Of a stretch of DNA of 64,000 bases, positions 1-8,367 are shown piece by piece (positions within the stretch are counted from its first letter, which is position 1; each line of letters starts with the position of its first letter). The notes beneath the pieces were generated by a model, which saw only the letters and a list, made by a program, of their open reading frames with translations, searched no databases and was not told where the DNA came from. The stretch comes from Pseudoalteromonas prydzensis (GTDB lineage: Bacteria > Pseudomonadota > Gammaproteobacteria > Enterobacterales > Alteromonadaceae). The stretch covers positions 62,001 to 126,000 of the forward strand of contig NZ_BDDT01000001.1 of NCBI RefSeq assembly GCF_001661495.1, written 5' to 3'. The translations under genes and the position numbers were made by a program.

Positions 1-2296
1 CCGTTGATATTTTGCTCGACATCGTTATGCGCTCATAGTGCTCTGGTCTATTTTGCCCTTTAGTAAGTAACGCTGAAGCTAAAGGGCGAACCTTTGGTTG
101 CAAACCATATTGAGCTCGTAAGCTTGTATCTGTTAACTCATAGTTGATTTGATAGCCAATGGTTGGCAGCACCGGAACTGCTCGAATATAGCTAAACTCT
201 GGGGTAATGATTTGATGCCCACCAGCTGGCCACAATGTTGCTTGATGTACTTCAAATTGTGTTGTTAATTGCCGTGTCTCATGCGGTTTTATTGCTACTG
301 CAAACTCATACACAGCTTGATTTAAGTCAGGATAAAAAGCGATTTGTGTCGCACCTGCAATCTTCACCTTCGCCCACTTATAAAATCCCGCTCTGCCGAC
401 TAAAATTTGCTTAATTGCCCTTGCATGCGGATTCTTTAAGGTGTACGTAAGATCAAACTTGGCAAACTGCTGATGTGGATAAAAGTCAATTTTTGCATCA
501 ATATGGCTAACCTGAGGTTGCAATTTATGCTGCCAATCTGCAAAGGTTTTTTCATAATTGGCTTTAAAGGCTTCACGTTTATGTGAATTGGTGAGCGGCT
601 TTTCGTAAACCAAACGCATATGTAATTGCACAAATAGACCGATTGAGAGAAGTACTGGCATAATTAACCATGCATCTTTTCGCTTAACAGCACGCCTGCC
701 AAGCCCTGCACCGCGATGATTAAATGCGCAACTTAGCAATATAAAGCTTATGCAGGCCACCAACCACACCGACATATATGGCCAATAACTATTCAAACTT
801 GCACGATATTGCCAAAATTCATTAGGTGGTTGTAAGGGGGTCCAAGCTAGACTCCAAAATGTATGAGTGAGTCCTAAGTAAGTCATAACCGGTGTAAATT
901 TGAGTAATAACATTACAAAAACAACCAGTGCTGCAATCAGTATTGAACGACAAAGATTAAACACACACACCGTTACCCATGCAATTAGCATCAGGGGTAG
1001 TGCCGTTAAACATAAAACATATACATGATCATACGCTTGATATTGACTACCATTAAACCACTGCGCTAAGGAAGCGCCCACAAAGCTCATCGTTGAAAAA
1101 ATAATAACCAAGGTAGTCAGTATCAGTAATTGACTAGATAAAATAGTGGCCGTTTTAACTGGCGTTACAGCGATTAACTCAGCCATATTAAAACGCTTTG
1201 CATAACAGCTTACCTGCCAGCTCCAAAGCACCATCAATAAACACCCAATCAGTATTTGCATATCAAATGCATAGTGATTAATTGCATCGATGCTGGTTGC
1301 GCTTATTACACTCAGCGGCTCTGCATAATCAGCAGAAGAGGCAACACTATTGAAAACCATGGCAGGCCAAACTAATAAAATTAATAGTGTCATTGGGTGT
1401 TTTAAAACATTGCAAAGCGCGGCTTTATAAAATGCGAAAAATATCGGCAGTTCATGGTTTATTGCACTCGCAGGTTGGTACGAAACACTTGCTACTGTCA
1501 CTGACTGTGAATAGCTCAGTGCATTTTTTACTGGCTTATTGAACGAGCTAAAAACGCTACTCGCAGCAACCGCACTACAATAGATAACGGTTGTGAGTAA
1601 CAATATCAGCACCCGATTAACGGCTATAGCCCAGCCCTGAGGCTCAATAAAGCTACCTATAATCGCGGTGTATGCAAAAGGATCTAACCATATAAACAGT
1701 TGATAACTGGTTTCGCTGATAATACTACTTCCCGCTAATATGCGATTGCCTGTAACACTTGCAAGCAGTAAGTAACCAATCCATAAAACTGCAAATACAA
1801 CATAGTTCACCAGAGCACTGCTGAATTTTTGGCAAAACCAAAATGCAATTACGCCAAGCAAGCAACTATTAGGAAGCAACACAAACAGGCTGTTCCAAGC
1901 CAGTTGGTTGATAATTTGCCAGTCAAAACCTTTGCTATGCATTTGCATAACCACCATTACCAGCGTACTGATAAGCGCAATCACAAACACACACAACACC
2001 AACGTACCTACACGTAGCAATGCACTTTGTTTAAACGTGATAGGCGTCACTGCCACCAGCTCTTGCATATTGTGTATTTGATCACGCAAAAAAAATGTCG
2101 GTGCTAAAGCTCCTGTAAGTAAAGCTAGTTGCATCATGTGTAGTGCAACTAAATGGAGCTTAAATTGGTTTATAACGTCGCTGCCTTCGACGGCTAAACC
2201 TGATGCTAATGTAAACGCAAATAGCGGGGCGGCTAAAAAGCAAAGCCAAACCAAAGGCTGGCGAAACACATAACCTAGTTCGTTGATCAGTCGCAT
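1..2296 (-). CDS. ABC transporter permease, probable M1-peptidase fusion (partial)
   Basis: The minus frame stays open from the ATG at 2296 to the window edge, about 765 codons, so the C-terminus is missing. The start MRLINELGYVFRQPLVWLCF leads into two blocks of hydrophobic helices, about 12 in total, separated by a polar linker. A hydrophilic region follows from about residue 560 and reads as a beta-rich extracytoplasmic domain. This layout matches large permeases carrying an M1 zinc aminopeptidase domain at the C-terminus. The HEXXH motif would lie outside the window, so the fusion is inferred. The start overlaps the stop of the ATPase gene by 10 bases, which implies translational coupling and one transporter. 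The substrate is unknown. Confidence 0.75.
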   Translation of the reverse strand, partial: MRLINELGYVFRQPLVWLCFLAAPLFAFTLASGLAVEGSDVINQFKLHLVALHMMQLALLTGALAPTFFLRDQIHNMQELVAVTPITFKQSALLRVGTLVLCVFVIALISTLVMVVMQMHSKGFDWQIINQLAWNSLFVLLPNSCLLGVIAFWFCQKFSSALVNYVVFAVLWIGYLLLASVTGNRILAGSSIISETSYQLFIWLDPFAYTAIIGSFIEPQGWAIAVNRVLILLLTTVIYCSAVAASSVFSSFNKPVKNALSYSQSVTVASVSYQPASAINHELPIFFAFYKAALCNVLKHPMTLLILLVWPAMVFNSVASSADYAEPLSVISATSIDAINHYAFDMQILIGCLLMVLWSWQVSCYAKRFNMAELIAVTPVKTATILSSQLLILTTLVIIFSTMSFVGASLAQWFNGSQYQAYDHVYVLCLTALPLMLIAWVTVCVFNLCRSILIAALVVFVMLLLKFTPVMTYLGLTHTFWSLAWTPLQPPNEFWQYRASLNSYWPYMSVWLVACISFILLSCAFNHRGAGLGRRAVKRKDAWLIMPVLLSIGLFVQLHMRLVYEKPLTNSHKREAFKANYEKTFADWQHKLQPQVSHIDAKIDFYPHQQFAKFDLTYTLKNPHARAIKQILVGRAGFYKWAKVKIAGATQIAFYPDLNQAVYEFAVAIKPHETRQLTTQFEVHQATLWPAGGHQIITPEFSYIRAVPVLPTIGYQINYELTDTSLRAQYGLQPKVRPLASALLTKGQNRPEHYERITMSSKIST

Positions 2297-3159
2297 GTGT
2301 TACTACCTCGCGATCTCAACTCATAAAAGTATGTATCTTGCAGCGTCACTTCAGCAGGTATTGCATGTTCAGCGGGCGCCACTCTGGCATAAACACGAAA
2401 TAACGGTTTGCCGTATCGATAACTTTGGCTTAATACAACGGCCCCTTGGGGTAATGCGGTAGGAAGGCTTTTTAGCAGCCATACATAACCATGTAATGGT
2501 TTTATTAGTGCATCTACTTCGCCACTTTGAATTAACCGACCTTGATTGATCATCGCTACAAAATGACACTGATTTTCTATATCTTCCACAATATGGGTAG
2601 ATAACAGCACCAGACGCTGCTTACTAATAGTTACGAGTAAATTATTGAGACTTTCACGCTCTGCGGGGTCTAGCCCAGCGGTTGGTTCATCTAAAATAAT
2701 CAGCTTAGGATCACCTAGCAACGCTTGAGCAATACCAAAGCGTTGTTTCATCCCACCAGAAAAGTGGCTCACCTTTTTGTTTGCAAACTGAGATAAATTT
2801 AATAGCGCCAAGAGCTCACTTATTTGCTGCTTTCGATCTTTTCTACCCAGGCCCTTTAAAATTGCGATATGCTCCAGCAAAGCAATACAACTCATATTTG
2901 GATAAACACCAAATTGCTGCGGTAAATAGCCTAGTTGCTTGCGCATTTCATCGGGATGTTGCAACACATCTAAACCGTTAAAATTCACCTGACCATTATC
3001 AACGCTTTGCAAACAAGCAAGCGTGCGCATTAAGCTTGACTTACCCGCGCCATTTGGCCCAAGTAAGCCAACCATTCCGGTTGGTAAAGTAATGGAAATA
3101 TCACTTAATGCTTGGGTCCCATCTGCATATTTTTTATTAATATTTGTAAGTGTTAGCAT
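2287..3159 (-). CDS. ABC transporter ATP-binding protein
   Basis: A 290-residue ATPase with all the expected motifs: Walker A GPNGAGKS at about residues 34-41, signature FSGGM at about 133-137, Walker B LIILDEP at about 153-159 followed by the D-loop AGLD, and the switch histidine in LLSTHIVED. I chose the ATG at 3159 because a GAGG Shine-Dalgarno sequence sits nine bases upstream. An in-frame TTG at 3198 has no such support. The 3' end overlaps the permease gene, so the two should form one exporter-type complex at the inner membrane. The pair is divergent from a LytTR two-component system, a common arrangement in which the regulator controls the transporter. Confidence 0.9.
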   Translation of the reverse strand: MLTLTNINKKYADGTQALSDISITLPTGMVGLLGPNGAGKSSLMRTLACLQSVDNGQVNFNGLDVLQHPDEMRKQLGYLPQQFGVYPNMSCIALLEHIAILKGLGRKDRKQQISELLALLNLSQFANKKVSHFSGGMKQRFGIAQALLGDPKLIILDEPTAGLDPAERESLNNLLVTISKQRLVLLSTHIVEDIENQCHFVAMINQGRLIQSGEVDALIKPLHGYVWLLKSLPTALPQGAVVLSQSYRYGKPLFRVYARVAPAEHAIPAEVTLQDTYFYELRSRGSNTCD

Positions 3160-3268
3160 CGTTATGTTCCTCAATTGACGAATAGTCACATTAAGCAACA
3201 GCTATACAATCAGCTAGCAAGTAATGATCAACACCTAAAACTAAGGGATAAGAGTAACTATTGGCTAC

Positions 3269-3298
3269 TCATCATTAAAAACCTTACTTTCATCATTA
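3269..3298 (-). promoter_or_regulatory. Candidate LytTR operator: two direct repeats, 21-bp period
   Basis: The 9-base word TCATCATTA occurs at 3269-3277 and again at 3290-3298, exactly 21 bp apart, or two helical turns. LytTR-family regulators characteristically bind short direct repeats on one face of DNA with this kind of spacing. The site lies about 110 bp upstream of the ABC ATPase start and inside the divergent gap shared with the LytS/LytTR genes. Control of the transporter by that system is inferred; the word itself is not a match to a consensus I can cite. Confidence 0.4.
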
Positions 3299-3448
3299 TC
3301 TGCATGTTTTAAACAACATAAACACTAAACTACCCCAGAGTTTGAGTAATTATGAACTCTAAAAATGTAAATTTACGAGCGCAAAGATGTGTTTTAGGCT
3401 CTTAAAGGTTAAAGTAATATATCAACTGAATTTAAATTGGAGTTAAAT

Positions 3449-4957
3449 GTGCAGGCGGTTATTTCCTTTGTATCACAGCGGATTAAGGTAAAATATGTTA
3501 TTGCATTGCTGCCTCTTTTTGCTGCTGTTTTGCTTGAAGCCCACATACGCTACCTATCTTTAAGGCTCAGCTCACCTACACTTTACTTACAAATAAATGT
3601 GCAGCTACTGTTAGAGTGCCTGCCTTTTTTCATTGCACATGTTATGGCATTTAAGCGACCAACAAGGCTGGCTGTTATGATCTGGTTGTTAGGCTTTATC
3701 GCTTACCCTGCCTTAATGTACACAGTAAATACGGTGTTTTCACAATTTGCCAATTGGCATTATCTTGAACTGCAAGGTTGGATTTTATGCACTGGGGCGA
3801 GCATTATATGGCTGATATCTCAACGCACTATAACGATTCAAAAATCACTAATTACCCAATGGCTTAGTTCATTAATATCATTAGATAATGTAGTGCTGAT
3901 AATACTCTTTTGCTGGTCATTTATCATGGCTGGAGTACTCAATACGCATGATAATCCTTTACTAAATCAACCTTTCGCATTGATTTTTGAACCCAGTAAA
4001 ATAGTTTCCCAGTTTAGCCAATTTTTTGCTTATTTTTGGCAACTGAGTGTTTATGCAGTGATTATTTATGGCCTGTATCTATTTAACCGCTATATCCTTA
4101 TTCGTCATTTACTCGCGACTCACGGCGTGTTTACCTTTGTCGCTGCATGCATAATTTTTATAGCGGTTTTGACCCCTTTATTAACCGCAATAGTGCTTAC
4201 CCTACCTATAAATGATCTACCCACAGGCATTGCAAACCTAACCCCCAGTGGCAGCCAAAACATTTTTAGTAAGTATAACTATCAGTTTATGCTGCTCTTT
4301 CTTGTTATAAGCACCCCCATTATTTTAGCGTTTGAGCGCCAACAGCAACAAAGTAAGTTTAATGAAATCGCCAAGCAACAAGTCCAAACCGAGCTAAAAT
4401 TACTACAACAACAAGTTAATCCACACTTTTTATTTAATACCTTAAATAACTTATATGCACTTACACTGACAAAATCAGACCAAGCACCGCAATTAGTGCT
4501 GCATTTAGCTGATTTACTGCGATACACCGTTTATGAAGGTCAAAAGCCATCTGTTCCATTAACAGAAGAGCTAGATTATCTTAAAAACTTTATCGAATTA
4601 CACAAAATTAGAAGTGCTCATCAATGTAAATTTAATCTAGTTTGGCCAAGCAATTCAGAGACGTTTAACATAGCGCCGTTACTACTGATTATTATCGTTG
4701 AGAATGCCATAAAACACGGTGTTGAACCCAGCTCAGATGCAGCAGCAATAACGATTAAAATTACTATCAATGACAACATATTAACGCTTTATTGCGCAAA
4801 CCCAATGAGACCTAAAATGGCCAAAAATAAACGGGGGATCGGGCTTAACAATCTACTAAGACGGTTAAAACTTTTATACCCAAATAAACATTCACTCACA
4901 ACATATGAGCAAGAGGAAATTTGGCAAACGACACTGACATTGGAGCTGTCAAAATGA
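3449..4957 (+). CDS. LytS-type sensor histidine kinase
   Basis: A 502-residue membrane kinase with about eight hydrophobic helices over the first 290 residues, a short glutamine-rich coiled segment, and a His_kinase (LytS/YehU) domain. The phosphoacceptor motif is QQQVNPHFLFNTLNNL, with His at about residue 326. The ATP-binding N-box is NAIKHGVE and the glycine loop is GIGLNNLLRRL. I prefer the GTG start at 3449 because GGAG lies six bases upstream; the in-frame TTG at 3437 would overlap that site. The stop overlaps the start of the response-regulator gene (ATGA), so the two are cotranslated. No extracytoplasmic ligand domain is evident, so the signal may be sensed in the membrane. Confidence 0.9.
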   Translation: MQAVISFVSQRIKVKYVIALLPLFAAVLLEAHIRYLSLRLSSPTLYLQINVQLLLECLPFFIAHVMAFKRPTRLAVMIWLLGFIAYPALMYTVNTVFSQFANWHYLELQGWILCTGASIIWLISQRTITIQKSLITQWLSSLISLDNVVLIILFCWSFIMAGVLNTHDNPLLNQPFALIFEPSKIVSQFSQFFAYFWQLSVYAVIIYGLYLFNRYILIRHLLATHGVFTFVAACIIFIAVLTPLLTAIVLTLPINDLPTGIANLTPSGSQNIFSKYNYQFMLLFLVISTPIILAFERQQQQSKFNEIAKQQVQTELKLLQQQVNPHFLFNTLNNLYALTLTKSDQAPQLVLHLADLLRYTVYEGQKPSVPLTEELDYLKNFIELHKIRSAHQCKFNLVWPSNSETFNIAPLLLIIIVENAIKHGVEPSSDAAAITIKITINDNILTLYCANPMRPKMAKNKRGIGLNNLLRRLKLLYPNKHSLTTYEQEEIWQTTLTLELSK

Positions 4958-5628
4958 TAAAAGCAATCATCGTTGATGACGAGCCACTGGCGCATCAAGT
5001 AATTCAACATCATTTAACAGCACACAGCAATATTAATCTGATTGGCCAATACTATAGCGCTAAGGATGCCTTATGTGCGCTGGCGAAATCAGACATTGAG
5101 TTAGTTTTTTTAGACATTAATATGCCAGAGTTAACAGGGCTTGAGCTATTAAAAGCACTCGCGGATCCTCCGCAAGTGATCATAGTGAGTGCCTATCAAG
5201 ACTATGCCGTAGCCGGCTTTGAGCTGAATGTAACAGACTATTTGCTTAAGCCTGTTTCAGCACCAAGGCTGAGCCAGGCACTCAACAAAGTGTACCAACG
5301 CACTGCACAGCCTTTAACTCAACAACCCAAAACTATTACCCTCAAGGTTGACCGAGAAAAACGTAAATTCACCTTAGATACTATTGAGTACCTTGAAGCC
5401 TACGGTAATTATGTAAAGTTGCATCAGGTACACAACACCACACTTGCCACAACAACATTGAAGCAGCTTTCTCAGCAGCTAGCAGGTTCATTTATACAAA
5501 TTCATAAATCGTACTTAATTAATAAAAGTAAGGTAATTGCTGTTAACAATGAATATGTTGAACTCAGTAGTGGGGCTATTATTAAAATTGGCAAATCATA
5601 TAAAGAGCTCTCTCGTACCCTACTTTAA
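4954..5628 (+). CDS. LytTR family response regulator
   Basis: A 224-residue regulator. The receiver domain has the acidic pair VDDEP at residues 7-11, the phosphoacceptor Asp at about 54 in LVFLDINMPELTG, and the conserved lysine in DYLLKP. The C-terminal half (about 125-224) is a LytTR DNA-binding domain containing YLEAYGNYVKLH and FIQIHKSYLIN, both typical of the family. The ATG at 4954 overlaps the kinase stop and has GGAG eight bases upstream; a longer frame opening earlier would lie inside the kinase gene. It is the cognate partner of the upstream kinase and probably regulates the divergent ABC transporter. Its last four bases overlap the convergent GDSL hydrolase gene. Confidence 0.92.
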   Translation: MIKAIIVDDEPLAHQVIQHHLTAHSNINLIGQYYSAKDALCALAKSDIELVFLDINMPELTGLELLKALADPPQVIIVSAYQDYAVAGFELNVTDYLLKPVSAPRLSQALNKVYQRTAQPLTQQPKTITLKVDREKRKFTLDTIEYLEAYGNYVKLHQVHNTTLATTTLKQLSQQLAGSFIQIHKSYLINKSKVIAVNNEYVELSSGAIIKIGKSYKELSRTLL

Positions 5629-6224
5629 AATAACGCTAATAAGCGCTTTGCAAGCAGCTTATGCGTTTTACAAGGCCAATGTACTCCCTCATTAGGACAT
5701 GCAGAGATAAGTGCAAAGCCGTCTATAAACAAACAATCTTGACGACCTGCCACTATTTTAAACTCTATAGATAATTGCTTTGCTTTATTGCTTGCACCTG
5801 CGTAAATGTTTTTGTAGTTGCCCACTTCATACACCTTTGGCGGACTCAAGATGATTATTTTTGGCTGTGTTTGGCCGTGATAAAAAGCTTTAATAGCTAA
5901 AATCAACTCCTCCAGCGCCTGTGTAATATCGATAGCAGAAAGTGTAAAGCGGGCTTTTAAATCATTCGTACCAAGCTGAATAATAATTACATCAACTGTG
6001 TGCGCTTCCAGATACGGTTTTAAATACTTAATGCCTGATTTATCACCACTAAATGGCGGATCTTTAACTAAGGTTCTATTTGGCTGCCCCGCTTCAATCA
6101 CTTGGTGTTCTGAGCCTAGCAATTTTGCAAGTATGCCCGGCCAGCGCTCAGTTTCAGCCAGCCGTTTACCATCAATAGGGGAAATTCCAAAGGTATTGGA
6201 GTCGCCAAAACACAGAATATTCAT
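5625..6224 (-). CDS. SGNH/GDSL-type hydrolase
   Basis: A 199-residue esterase-like protein. Block I is FGDSNTFG with nucleophile Ser at residue 9. Block III is LGTNDLK, and the C-terminal Asp/His pair lies in DGFALISACPNEGVHWP. The order and spacing fit the SGNH hydrolase fold of the arylesterase/lysophospholipase group. The ATG at 6224 overlaps the stop of the upstream DsrE-like gene (ATGA), so I chose it over a longer frame that would run into that gene. No signal peptide is visible, which suggests a cytoplasmic enzyme. The substrate cannot be read from the sequence. Confidence 0.85.
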   Translation of the reverse strand: MNILCFGDSNTFGISPIDGKRLAETERWPGILAKLLGSEHQVIEAGQPNRTLVKDPPFSGDKSGIKYLKPYLEAHTVDVIIIQLGTNDLKARFTLSAIDITQALEELILAIKAFYHGQTQPKIIILSPPKVYEVGNYKNIYAGASNKAKQLSIEFKIVAGRQDCLFIDGFALISACPNEGVHWPCKTHKLLAKRLLALF

Positions 6225-6748
6225 CAGAACGGGTTCAGCGTATAGCCTTGCTGCTGTAACTGCGCATGAGCGGTCATTGCAGAAAGCGCCATTTTCACCC
6301 CAGGGATAAGCTGCTCCGGCGCTACCTTCATATGCATTGCCGACTGCCCACACACATACACAACGGTGTTATTCGCAAGCAGCTGGTTGAGCAAGGATTG
6401 GTTTTTATTATCGGTATCAAAGCGAGCATTATAAAAGCTGTTTTCAAGCACATCAACGCTGGCACTACCATGTATAACTAAGGCCAGCTGAATGTTTTCT
6501 GGCTTCACACCATGAGCAACATGCATATTAATAAAACGCGCTAACGAATTAATATGATTATTTTGCGCGCCTTTTTCAGCACCATCCCCTACATCAAAGG
6601 CAATTTTAAACTGCGTTTGGCTTAAGTCCGACACATGCTTTGCTACATTGTAAAAATAACCAAAATCTTTGATAACAGGTGCTGGCTCAGCAGCGATCAT
6701 TGTTAAGCTAGTTATAAGAAGGCTAAAGCCTAAAAGTAACGTTTTCAT
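6224..6748 (-). CDS. Exported DsrE-like protein
   Basis: A 174-residue protein with a clear signal peptide (MKTLLLGFSLLITSLTMIAA, cut near residue 20). The mature part has the alternating beta/alpha pattern of DsrE/DsrF proteins: FKIAFDVGDGA, then IQLALVIHGSA, then TVVYVCGQSAMHM with a Cys late in the chain where the family usually places it. Periplasmic DsrE-like proteins of this length are common in gammaproteobacteria and mostly uncharacterised. It overlaps the GDSL hydrolase gene by the ATGA motif, so the two are cotranscribed. Sulfur transfer is a family association and is not shown here. Confidence 0.75.
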   Translation of the reverse strand: MKTLLLGFSLLITSLTMIAAEPAPVIKDFGYFYNVAKHVSDLSQTQFKIAFDVGDGAEKGAQNNHINSLARFINMHVAHGVKPENIQLALVIHGSASVDVLENSFYNARFDTDNKNQSLLNQLLANNTVVYVCGQSAMHMKVAPEQLIPGVKMALSAMTAHAQLQQQGYTLNPF

Positions 6749-6796
6749 AAAGCATCCTTTTTACTTTTTTGTTTAGCCTAACTCGATTACCGCTAT

Positions 6797-7261
6797 TTAA
6801 CTAGCCTGAACATGTGAATGTGCTTTAAAAGTCATCCCTAAATAATTAAAGGTATGTTTAAACATAGCTATAAATGCGTCTGGCGCTGAGGGAGAGGTAG
6901 CATTAGACAACAGTGAAAACTGTTTTTGGCGCAAGGTTCTAAGCTTAGGTTTTAACGCCTCGTCATCCATGTAATCAGTAATTCGATCCATAAACGCCTT
7001 CATTTGTGGCGTAGTGTTATACCAATACACAGGGGATGCGAACACCCAATGATCATAGCGTAATAACACTTCAAACAAATTATAAAAATCATCATTTTTA
7101 TATTGCTTGTCATAACGATAAGGTGAAATAACATAATCATCTAAGCAAAAAACAATGCCGCTTTGTTGCTTGCTATACGCATTCGCTTGCGCGGTAGTAT
7201 TGCCATTTTTACGGCCACTTGAATAAATGATTGCGGTGTTATGTGCTGATTTTTCTTGCAT
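6797..7261 (-). CDS. NAD(P)H-dependent FMN reductase-like flavoprotein
   Basis: A 154-residue flavodoxin-fold protein. The phosphate-binding region is SSGRKNGNTTA at about residues 14-24. The family motif FASPVYWYNTTPQMKAFMDR lies near the middle, followed by a C-terminal helix region containing LLSNATSPSAPD. It is a cytoplasmic oxidoreductase probably handling quinones or other redox-active compounds. A strong AGGAG lies eight bases upstream of the ATG at 7261. The gene is divergent from soxR, and its promoter carries a SoxR box with a 19-bp spacer. This makes it the best candidate target of SoxR and points to a role in detoxifying redox-cycling molecules. Confidence 0.85.
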   Translation of the reverse strand: MQEKSAHNTAIIYSSGRKNGNTTAQANAYSKQQSGIVFCLDDYVISPYRYDKQYKNDDFYNLFEVLLRYDHWVFASPVYWYNTTPQMKAFMDRITDYMDDEALKPKLRTLRQKQFSLLSNATSPSAPDAFIAMFKHTFNYLGMTFKAHSHVQAS

Positions 7262-7292
7262 TGGGTTAGCTCCTTTTTTTATGATGAAGCAA

Positions 7293-7323
7293 AGCTTAAA
7301 ACCTCAAGCTAACTTAAGGTCAA
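7293..7323 (-). promoter_or_regulatory. SoxR-type promoter and operator with 19-bp spacer
   Basis: Bases 7302-7319 read CCTCAAGCTAACTTAAGG, differing at only two positions from the Escherichia coli soxS operator as I recall it. On the minus strand the -35 box TTGACC (7318-7323) and -10 box TAAGCT (7293-7298) are separated by 19 bp. That is the long spacer typical of MerR-family activated promoters. The promoter faces the flavoprotein gene starting at 7261. The same element sits just upstream of soxR itself. Confidence 0.88.
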
Positions 7324-7358
7324 TAAGCAATCTGGAAATTTTTAAAAAGAAGAAAACT

Positions 7359-7841
7359 ATGACCGTTCAACAAAAAAAACTCGTCGAAGCCAACTTAACC
7401 GTGGGCTTTGTTGCTAAACGCAGCGGTGTAAAAGTATCAACACTGCACTTTTACGAAACCAAAGGCTTGATCCGTAGCTGGCGAAACAACGGCAACCAAC
7501 GACGCTATAAACCAGATGTACTGCGTCGTGTAGCGGTAATAAAAGCGGCGCAAGCAATGGGTATAACGCTTGAAGAAATCAAACAAACACTGGCAACTCT
7601 GCCCGAGCAACGTACCCCAACTAAAGAAGATTGGTCAGCACTATCAAAAAACTGGCAAGCACAACTTGATGAACGTATTGCTTTTATGCAGCGCCTACGC
7701 GAGCGAGTTGACGGCTGCATCGGCTGCGGTTGCCTGTCAATGACCAAGTGCCCTATTTACAATAAAGACGATTACTTAGGTGAGGAACAAAGCGGGGCTG
7801 TGCTTTTGAATAACCCTCAAAAAGAATTAAACAATGGGTAA
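7359..7841 (+). CDS. soxR: Redox-sensing activator SoxR
   Basis: A 160-residue MerR-family regulator. The winged-helix N-terminus contains TVGFVAKRSGVKVSTLHFYE and the wing region RNNGNQRRY. A dimerisation helix follows, and then the 2Fe-2S signature C120-x2-C123-x-C125-x5-C131 (CIGCGCLSMTKC), which is diagnostic of SoxR. I chose the ATG at 7359, which has a purine-rich stretch just upstream and gives the normal family length of about 150-160 residues; earlier starts would run through the operator. It is divergent from a flavoprotein gene with a SoxR box between them. Outside the enterics SoxR usually controls such genes directly, without SoxS. Confidence 0.96.
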   Translation: MTVQQKKLVEANLTVGFVAKRSGVKVSTLHFYETKGLIRSWRNNGNQRRYKPDVLRRVAVIKAAQAMGITLEEIKQTLATLPEQRTPTKEDWSALSKNWQAQLDERIAFMQRLRERVDGCIGCGCLSMTKCPIYNKDDYLGEEQSGAVLLNNPQKELNNG

Positions 7842-7923
7842 ATTAAAGTAGTGACGCAATAGCAGGTTTTGCCAGTTCACATCGGCGGGTTTAACTGCAC
7901 GCATTAAAACGTTCAATCCGTAC

Positions 7924-8358
7924 TTAATTTTGCCGCTGTAATAATGTTGAGTACCCGCCAACTAAACACTTTTCCATTGCGAGATTGGGGTTTACTTGGC
8001 TTTGAAAACCAAATTGTTGATAAAGCGAATGAGCGTCTCTTGTTGTCAGTGTAAAACGGCGCAACGATTGCAACTCAGGGTGGCTCATTACATGATCCAT
8101 CAGCGTTTTACCCAACCCTTGTCCTCTAAATTGCTCTAACACAAATACATCCAATAAGTTGGCGAAAGTTGCTCGGTCAGTCACCACTCTTGCAAATGCC
8201 AGCAACTGGTTATTTTCAATTAATGCAAAGCACTGTGAATGTGCGAACGCTTTTTCTAACCGTTCACGACTAATGCCTTTACTCCAATAACTTCGTTCAG
8301 ATAAAAACTCAAACGCTTGGGTAAATTGTTGTGCTGACAATTGCTGAGTAAATTTCAT
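7924..8358 (-). CDS. GNAT family N-acetyltransferase
   Basis: A 144-residue single-domain acetyltransferase. Motif A, which binds the acetyl-CoA pyrophosphate, is FRGQGLGKTLM at about residues 77-87, preceded by the strand NLLDVFVLEQ. Motif B is SLYQQFGFQ near residues 110-120. It should act in the cytoplasm on a small-molecule or protein amine, but the substrate is not indicated. It lies nine bases downstream of the LysE-family exporter gene on the same strand, so the two are probably cotranscribed. A link to amino-acid or amine export is possible and unproven. Confidence 0.85.
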   Translation of the reverse strand: MKFTQQLSAQQFTQAFEFLSERSYWSKGISRERLEKAFAHSQCFALIENNQLLAFARVVTDRATFANLLDVFVLEQFRGQGLGKTLMDHVMSHPELQSLRRFTLTTRDAHSLYQQFGFQSQVNPNLAMEKCLVGGYSTLLQRQN

Positions 8359-8367
8359 TTCAACTCC

